From NCBI GenBank assembly GCA_045631075.1, contig JAZQUC010000239.1:1-19555 (forward strand): a DNA stretch of 19,555 nucleotides. Reading direction: 5' to 3'. Shown here piece after piece: positions 15,101 to 19,555 of this stretch. The DNA comes from Fimenecus sp045631075. Its GTDB lineage: Bacteria > Bacillota > Clostridia > Oscillospirales > Acutalibacteraceae. Below the pieces are notes generated by a model. That model did no database searches and was not told the origin of the DNA. It was given only the letters and a program-made list of their open reading frames with translations. Within the stretch, counting starts at the first letter, position 1; every line of letters starts with the position of its first letter. The position numbers and the translations under genes were made by a program.

Positions 15101-15337
15101 ATGAGAGATTATATTGACAGAGTTATAAAGCCAAAGCTTCAGGGTGACGGTGGTGAAATCGACTTCGTTTCTTATAAAAACGGTGTTCTTACTGTACTTT
15201 TACAGGGTGAATGTTCAAAATGTCTTATCGTTGACCGTTGTATTTCGTGGATTGAAAGCGAAATTATGCGTGATATGGGTGAAAGTGTAAAAATAGTTGC
15301 ACAGAAGAAAAAGCCTTTCTTCTGGGATAAGGACTAA
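15101..15337 (+). CDS. Small NifU C-terminal-domain (Nfu-like) protein
   Basis: This 78-residue protein is a stand-alone NifU C-terminal domain: IDRVIKPKLQGDGGEIDFVSY fits the family's I-x-P-x-L-x-x-DGG opening, and GECSKC supplies the CxxC (C38, C41) that binds a bridging Fe-S cluster in Nfu scaffolds. The region after CxxC differs from the usual P-S-S-x-x-T-L pattern and has a further Cys (C47 in CLIVDRC). It likely delivers or holds Fe-S clusters, but this is a family inference. It lies two bases after the mutase stop (SD GAGGG inside that gene) and 19 bases before the mannosidase start. Neither neighbour is a known Fe-S enzyme, so its place in this operon is odd. Confidence 0.8.
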   Translation: MRDYIDRVIKPKLQGDGGEIDFVSYKNGVLTVLLQGECSKCLIVDRCISWIESEIMRDMGESVKIVAQKKKPFFWDKD

Positions 15338-15341
15338 ATTC

Positions 15342-15350
15342 AAGGTGGTG
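15342..15350 (+). promoter_or_regulatory. SD supporting a TTG start for the alpha-mannosidase
   Basis: AAGGTGGTG stands six bases before TTG 15357. The next in-frame ATG is ten codons later and has no comparable SD. Confidence 0.75.
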
Positions 15351-15356
15351 TGAAAA

Positions 15357-18296
15357 TTGGCACATATTAAAGTTGTAAGAAGAAGTATGCGTCCTGAAGA
15401 GTGGACAGATTTACGCTTCGGTTGGCTTAAAAGATACATATACGAAGAAAAGTATGAAATCGAAAATTTAAAAGTTCGTGATGCTCGTCAGGTTGCTGAA
15501 ATGCAGTACGAGTACTATCCGGAAGGTTGGAGAAATCTTCAAAAAGGTGATATGTATTTCACCCCTGACGGAACTGCATTTTTTGAAGCAGAAGTTGTTA
15601 TTCCACAGCATTTACGAAATAAAGAATTATGGTTTTCACTTAAAACTGCTGCCGAAATTATCGTTAAGGTAAATGGCAAATATGTTGGTGGTGTTGACCC
15701 TAACCGTGACAGAATTCTTTTAAGTCCATATATCAAATCAGATGTTCTTCATTTTGAGATGGAGGGCTATAATCGTTCAAAGCCTGACGACGAAAGAAAC
15801 CCTGAATCACTTTCAGTCCGTGGATGTCGTCAGATTTTCGAGGGAGCTTATCTTGCTACTATCAACCATACGGTTCTTGATTTGGTTTATGACCTTGAAC
15901 TTTTACTTGATATTGCAAAAAGCGACCTTTTCAATGAAGATTATCGTGCTTTTCTTAATCGTGAAATCAATAACGCTCTTAATCTTATTGATTTTGACGA
16001 TTTGAAGACAGAAGACGTTGCAAAGGCAAAGAAATATGTTGACGAAGTAATCTATGCAAATGACGATTATAAAGGTAACGGTGACGTTGCTTTGATTGCT
16101 CATTCACACCTTGATATTGCATATTATTGGCGTCGAATTCATTGTGTACAGAAAAATCTTCGTACAATTCTTATTCAGCTTCGTCTTATGGACAGATATC
16201 CTGACTTTAAATACACTCATACTCAGGCTTATACTTATGAAATGCTTGAAAAGTATTACCCTGATGTGTTTGCAGAGCTGAAAGAGAAAATTGCAAAAGG
16301 TCAGTTTGAGCCTGTTGGCGCTATGTATGTTGAGCCTGACTGTAACATACCTTGTGCAGAAAGTCTTATCCGTCAGTTTATGTATGGTCAGCATTATTTC
16401 CGTGAAAAGTTCGGAAAAACAATTAAAAATTGCTGGTTGCCTGACGTTTTTGGTAACTCTTGGATTTTACCACAGATTCTTAAAAAAAGTGGTGTTGATT
16501 ACTTTGTTTCAAACAAAATGTCAACCTGGAATGATACAAACAGATTTCCACATAACAACTTTATCTGGAAGGGTATTGATGGTAGCGAGGTTTATGCTTG
16601 TGTACCACCAACACACTTTATAACCTGGAATATGCCATCACAGATTCAGGAAAACTGGGAAGCATATCAGGATAAAAATCAAGGCGGACAGACAATGTCT
16701 ATGTTTGGTTATGGTGATGGTGGTAGTGGCTGTACTGAAGAAATGATTGAGGTTATGCACCGTTTTGATAAACTCTCGATTATGCCAAAAACTGAGCATG
16801 TCAGCGGTCAGGAATTCCTTGAAAAGAATTTAAAAGATAACAAAAATCTCGCGAAATGGGACGGTGAACTTTATCTTGAAATGCATCGTGGTACATTCAC
16901 CACAAAGTCAAAGATGAAGCGATATAATCGTCAGCTTGAATATAAGCTTCGTGAAGCTGAAATTATTTCAACCCTTCGTCATTTAAAGGGTGCAAAGTAT
17001 CCCCACGACGAAATTCGTGACATTTACAAAAAGTTACTTATAAATCAATTTCACGACATTTTGCCAGGTAGCCATATTACACCTGTTTATCGTGATGCTA
17101 TGGCTGATTATGAAGAAATTGAACAAAGAGTAAACAAGATTATCGGCACAGGTGAACAGTATTTCAATTCACTTAATTTCCCTCGTACTCATCTTACATT
17201 TATTCCTGATGAAATGGGTAATAGCACTCGTTACGGCAAAAAAGGTAATTGGGTTATTCCAAATCTTCCACCACTTTCTTGTGGTGAAATTGAAAAGCAA
17301 GAATTCAACGAAGAATGGCTTACAATCGGTGAAAAGGTTGTAACACCATTCTATGAAATTGCGTTTAACACAGACGGTAGTATTGAAAGTCTTTACGACA
17401 AAGAGCTTCAGCGTGAGTGGGTGAATGGTGAGTTTAATAAGCTTAAACTTTATAAGGATAACCCTGGTGTATATGATGCTTGGGATATCTTGCCTAACTA
17501 TACGGACCGTGAAGTTGATGTGCAAATTCTTTCACCACTTAAAACTATTGAAAAGAATTCAGAAGTTGTGTCCTTTGCCTGCACACTTGCAACTGAAAAG
17601 AGTACATGGAAACGAATTATCCGAGTTTTCCGTCAGTCCCGTGGTATTGAAGTAGAAAATATCGCTGACTGGAATGAAAAGCATGTACTTGCAAAAGCAC
17701 AGTTTGATTGTAATGTTCTGACCCGTAAAGCAGTCTGTGATACAAGTGCAGGATTTGTTGAAAGAGAAACTCATAGAAATACAACATGGCAACAAGCTCG
17801 TTTCGAAGTTTGTCATCATAAATGGGTTGATATGGCAGAAACTGACGGTGGTATTGCTCTTATTAACGATTCAAAATACGGTATTGGACTTCTCGAAAAC
17901 TCAATGAGCTTAAGCCTTCTTCGTGCAACTGTGCGTCCTGATGTTACAAGTGACCTTGGACATCACGAGTTCAGCTATATGATTTATCCTCATGGTGACG
18001 ATTTTGTGAAGGCAGAAATCAATAATATTGCATTTGAGTATAATATTCCAATCAGTAAGGCTGATTTGACCTGTGAAAATTCATTTGGTGAACTCTATAT
18101 GCAGACAATGAAGATGAGTGAAAAAGGTAATATGATTGTTATCCGCCTTTCTGAACAGAACGGAAAACGAGGTAGAATCAAGCTTGGTGGCAAGGTTAAG
18201 ATTCTCAATTTCCTTGAAGATATTGTTGATGTGTCCGATACAATCGAATACAAGCCTTTTGAAATTATTACAATAGGAATCCCTTATAACAAGTAA
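15357..18296 (+). CDS. Alpha-mannosidase, GH38, TTG start
   Basis: This 979-residue glycosidase removes alpha-linked mannose with retention and depends on a metal, usually zinc. An N-terminal region with a beta-sandwich (about 1-235) leads into the catalytic barrel. HSHLD at 249-253 supplies metal ligands H251 and D253. WLPDVFG carries the nucleophile D363. Downstream come GYGDGGSG, the MHRGTFTTKSK block and QFHDILPGSH (H566), followed by the large C-terminal beta domains. Size and order match bacterial/fungal class II (GH38) enzymes. There is no signal peptide, so it should act in the cytosol on imported mannosides or N-glycan fragments. The start is TTG at 15357, chosen for its strong SD. 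It closes the operon and faces the convergent TRAP gene across a shared terminator. Confidence 0.95.
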   Translation: MAHIKVVRRSMRPEEWTDLRFGWLKRYIYEEKYEIENLKVRDARQVAEMQYEYYPEGWRNLQKGDMYFTPDGTAFFEAEVVIPQHLRNKELWFSLKTAAEIIVKVNGKYVGGVDPNRDRILLSPYIKSDVLHFEMEGYNRSKPDDERNPESLSVRGCRQIFEGAYLATINHTVLDLVYDLELLLDIAKSDLFNEDYRAFLNREINNALNLIDFDDLKTEDVAKAKKYVDEVIYANDDYKGNGDVALIAHSHLDIAYYWRRIHCVQKNLRTILIQLRLMDRYPDFKYTHTQAYTYEMLEKYYPDVFAELKEKIAKGQFEPVGAMYVEPDCNIPCAESLIRQFMYGQHYFREKFGKTIKNCWLPDVFGNSWILPQILKKSGVDYFVSNKMSTWNDTNRFPHNNFIWKGIDGSEVYACVPPTHFITWNMPSQIQENWEAYQDKNQGGQTMSMFGYGDGGSGCTEEMIEVMHRFDKLSIMPKTEHVSGQEFLEKNLKDNKNLAKWDGELYLEMHRGTFTTKSKMKRYNRQLEYKLREAEIISTLRHLKGAKYPHDEIRDIYKKLLINQFHDILPGSHITPVYRDAMADYEEIEQRVNKIIGTGEQYFNSLNFPRTHLTFIPDEMGNSTRYGKKGNWVIPNLPPLSCGEIEKQEFNEEWLTIGEKVVTPFYEIAFNTDGSIESLYDKELQREWVNGEFNKLKLYKDNPGVYDAWDILPNYTDREVDVQILSPLKTIEKNSEVVSFACTLATEKSTWKRIIRVFRQSRGIEVENIADWNEKHVLAKAQFDCNVLTRKAVCDTSAGFVERETHRNTTWQQARFEVCHHKWVDMAETDGGIALINDSKYGIGLLENSMSLSLLRATVRPDVTSDLGHHEFSYMIYPHGDDFVKAEINNIAFEYNIPISKADLTCENSFGELYMQTMKMSEKGNMIVIRLSEQNGKRGRIKLGGKVKILNFLEDIVDVSDTIEYKPFEIITIGIPYNK

Positions 18297-18336
18297 AAAA
18301 ATGCGTTGTGCAAATTAAGCACAACGCATTTTGTTT
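18295..18336. terminator. Bidirectional terminator between alpha-mannosidase and TRAP permease
   Basis: An 11-bp perfect stem pairs 18301-18311 with 18319-18329 around a 7-base loop. On the minus strand it is followed by seven T residues (18295-18301); on the plus strand by TTTTGTTT. It overlaps the last bases of the mannosidase stop codon. Confidence 0.92.
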
Positions 18337-18349
18337 ATATATTGATATT

Positions 18350-19555
18350 TTATGAAATCTGTTTTTGTTCTTTCTTTGCACCGATTTTCTGGATAATAAA
18401 TACAAGAACAATAGTTGCAAGACCAATTGCGTCAGTTGCAATACCAGGGATAATCATGCAAAGACCACCTGCAAGAGCAAGTATTCTTTCAACCCAGGAC
18501 ATATGCTTGAACATATATCCTTCCATACCTGCAGAAACGATATAGATACCACAAAGTGCTGTGATAACAAGAAGCACGATTTCGTACCAAGGTTTATCAG
18601 AACCGATAATAAGCATTTCAGGGCTGAAAGCAAAAATGTAAGGAACGATAAACGCTGTAATTGCAAGTCTTGTAGCTGTAATACCTGTTTTAAGTGGGTT
18701 AGACTTTGCAATAGCTGAACCTGCATAAGCTGCAAGAGCAACAGGAGGAGTAATATCAGCAACAATACCGAAGTAGAATACGAACATGTGTGCAGCAAGT
18801 ACAGGAAGGCTAAGACTACGCATAAGAATAGGAGCAACCATAGATGCCATAATAACGTAGTTTGCTGTTGTTGGAACACCCATGCCAAGAACGATACACA
18901 TAAGCATTGTAAGAGCCAATGCAAAAATAGGATGAAGCTGTGATGCTGACTGTACAAGTGATGAAAGCACATTAGCAAGACCTGTCTGCTGAACCATAGC
19001 AGAAATACAACCTGCAACTGCACAAGCAAGTGCAACACCGATAGCATTCTTTGTACCGTTTGCAAGTGACTGAATGTAAAGATTAATATCAAATTCCAAT
19101 TTCTTGTGAACAATTGACTTAACAAGGCTTTCAACAAGCTTAACACCGATTGCAACAAGGATAGCAATAATAGCAGCCTTAGCAGGTGAGAAGTAGTTCA
19201 TTGCAGTAACAAGAGCTACAACAGGGAGAAGAAGATATCCCTTTGAAATAACAAGCTTAAAGAAGTTAGGGATAGATTCTTTAGGAAGACCTTTAAGTCC
19301 AAGTTTCTTTGCTTCAAAGTGAATCATCATAAAGATACCTGTGAAGTAAAGTACAGCAGGAAGAATTGCAGCAATAGCAATCTGTGCATAAGGAAGACCT
19401 GTGTATTCAGTCATAAGGAAAGCAGCAGCACCCATAATAGGTGGCATAATCTGACCACCTGTTGAAGCAGCAGCCTCAACTGCAGCAGCAAATTCAGGTT
19501 TGTATCCGCAACGTTTCATAGTAGGGATTGTAACAGAACCACTACCAACTGTGTT
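18350..19555 (-). CDS. TRAP transporter fused permease (4TM/12TM type), C-terminal part
   Basis: The frame stays open to the end of the window, so the N terminus lies beyond 19555; 401 codons are present. This is the large membrane subunit of a tripartite ATP-independent periplasmic (TRAP) transporter, in the fused DctQM form. The edge sequence TVGSGSVTIPTMKRCGY followed by AAASTGGQIMPPIMGAAAF is the classic DctM-type block, and GMGVPTTANYVIMASMVAPIL is the second one. About ten hydrophobic segments are visible. These secondary transporters carry organic acids or sialic acid with Na+ or H+, using a separate solute-binding protein that is not in the window. Substrate is unknown; a sialic-acid role is not supported beyond the sialidase-like gene 16 kb away. 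Confidence 0.92.
   Translation of the reverse strand, partial: NTVGSGSVTIPTMKRCGYKPEFAAAVEAAASTGGQIMPPIMGAAAFLMTEYTGLPYAQIAIAAILPAVLYFTGIFMMIHFEAKKLGLKGLPKESIPNFFKLVISKGYLLLPVVALVTAMNYFSPAKAAIIAILVAIGVKLVESLVKSIVHKKLEFDINLYIQSLANGTKNAIGVALACAVAGCISAMVQQTGLANVLSSLVQSASQLHPIFALALTMLMCIVLGMGVPTTANYVIMASMVAPILMRSLSLPVLAAHMFVFYFGIVADITPPVALAAYAGSAIAKSNPLKTGITATRLAITAFIVPYIFAFSPEMLIIGSDKPWYEIVLLVITALCGIYIVSAGMEGYMFKHMSWVERILALAGGLCMIIPGIATDAIGLATIVLVFIIQKIGAKKEQKQIS

Noticed and set aside
15357..18296. Many 60-120-codon frames on both strands within the alpha-mannosidase gene
   Set aside because: None has a credible SD or protein family features; they are by-products of the long AT-rich coding sequence.
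18454..19167. 237-codon open frame on the same strand as the TRAP permease, different frame
   Set aside because: It is very rich in Leu/Gln/Val because it is the shifted reading of a hydrophobic membrane-protein gene; the TRAP frame has clear family motifs.

Overview
The window comes from a low-GC, spore-forming Bacillota, most likely an anaerobic gut-type Clostridia (Oscillospiraceae-like). This is an inference from four things seen here: a complete tricistronic GerA-type germinant receptor operon with a DUF421/DUF4363 pair, AT-rich sigma-A-like promoters with strong Shine-Dalgarno (SD) sites, GTP-type PEP carboxykinase, and several glycan-handling enzymes. The species cannot be named from the sequence. 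Twelve complete protein genes and two edge-truncated ones are supported; no rRNA, tRNA or CRISPR array was seen.

Layout. (1) 2-649 (+): 3' end of GTP-dependent PEP carboxykinase, followed by a clear intrinsic terminator. (2) 740-2931 (-): a two-gene operon, ROK-family sugar kinase then a sialidase/BNR-fold protein, with its own promoter and terminator. (3) 3236-5026 (+): a membrane-anchored PrsA/SurA-like parvulin foldase with a His-rich insert and a His-rich tail. (4) 5087-6223 (-): a calcineurin-like metallophosphoesterase with a C-terminal membrane segment. (5) 6326-11183: the spore germination block, with DUF421 and DUF4363 genes on the minus strand diverging from gerA-, gerB- and gerC-type genes on the plus strand. 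(6) 11173-12810 (-): a GH36-type alpha-galactosidase whose 3' end overlaps the gerC gene and whose apparent terminator lies inside gerC. (7) 12934-13360: a GC-rich mosaic of palindromic repeats inside an AT-rich region, bounded by an imperfect 14-bp inverted repeat and flanked by two intact promoters. (8) 13458-18296 (+): an operon of phosphohexomutase, small NifU-C-domain (Nfu-like) protein and GH38 alpha-mannosidase. (9) 18350-19555 (-): C-terminal part of a fused TRAP transporter permease, running off the window.

How it fits together. Sugar kinase, sialidase-like protein, alpha-galactosidase, alpha-mannosidase and phosphohexomutase together suggest intracellular processing of imported oligosaccharides; none of the glycosidases shows a signal peptide. 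The germination block is independent of this.

The most interesting structural points are: a perfect 12-bp inverted repeat that places the same SD and leader before both divergent spore genes; a gerC-type protein with no lipobox cysteine; an antisense terminator built into gerC codons; the repeat mosaic; and an Nfu-like protein inside a glycoside operon. No clear candidate for an entirely new defence or catalytic system was found.
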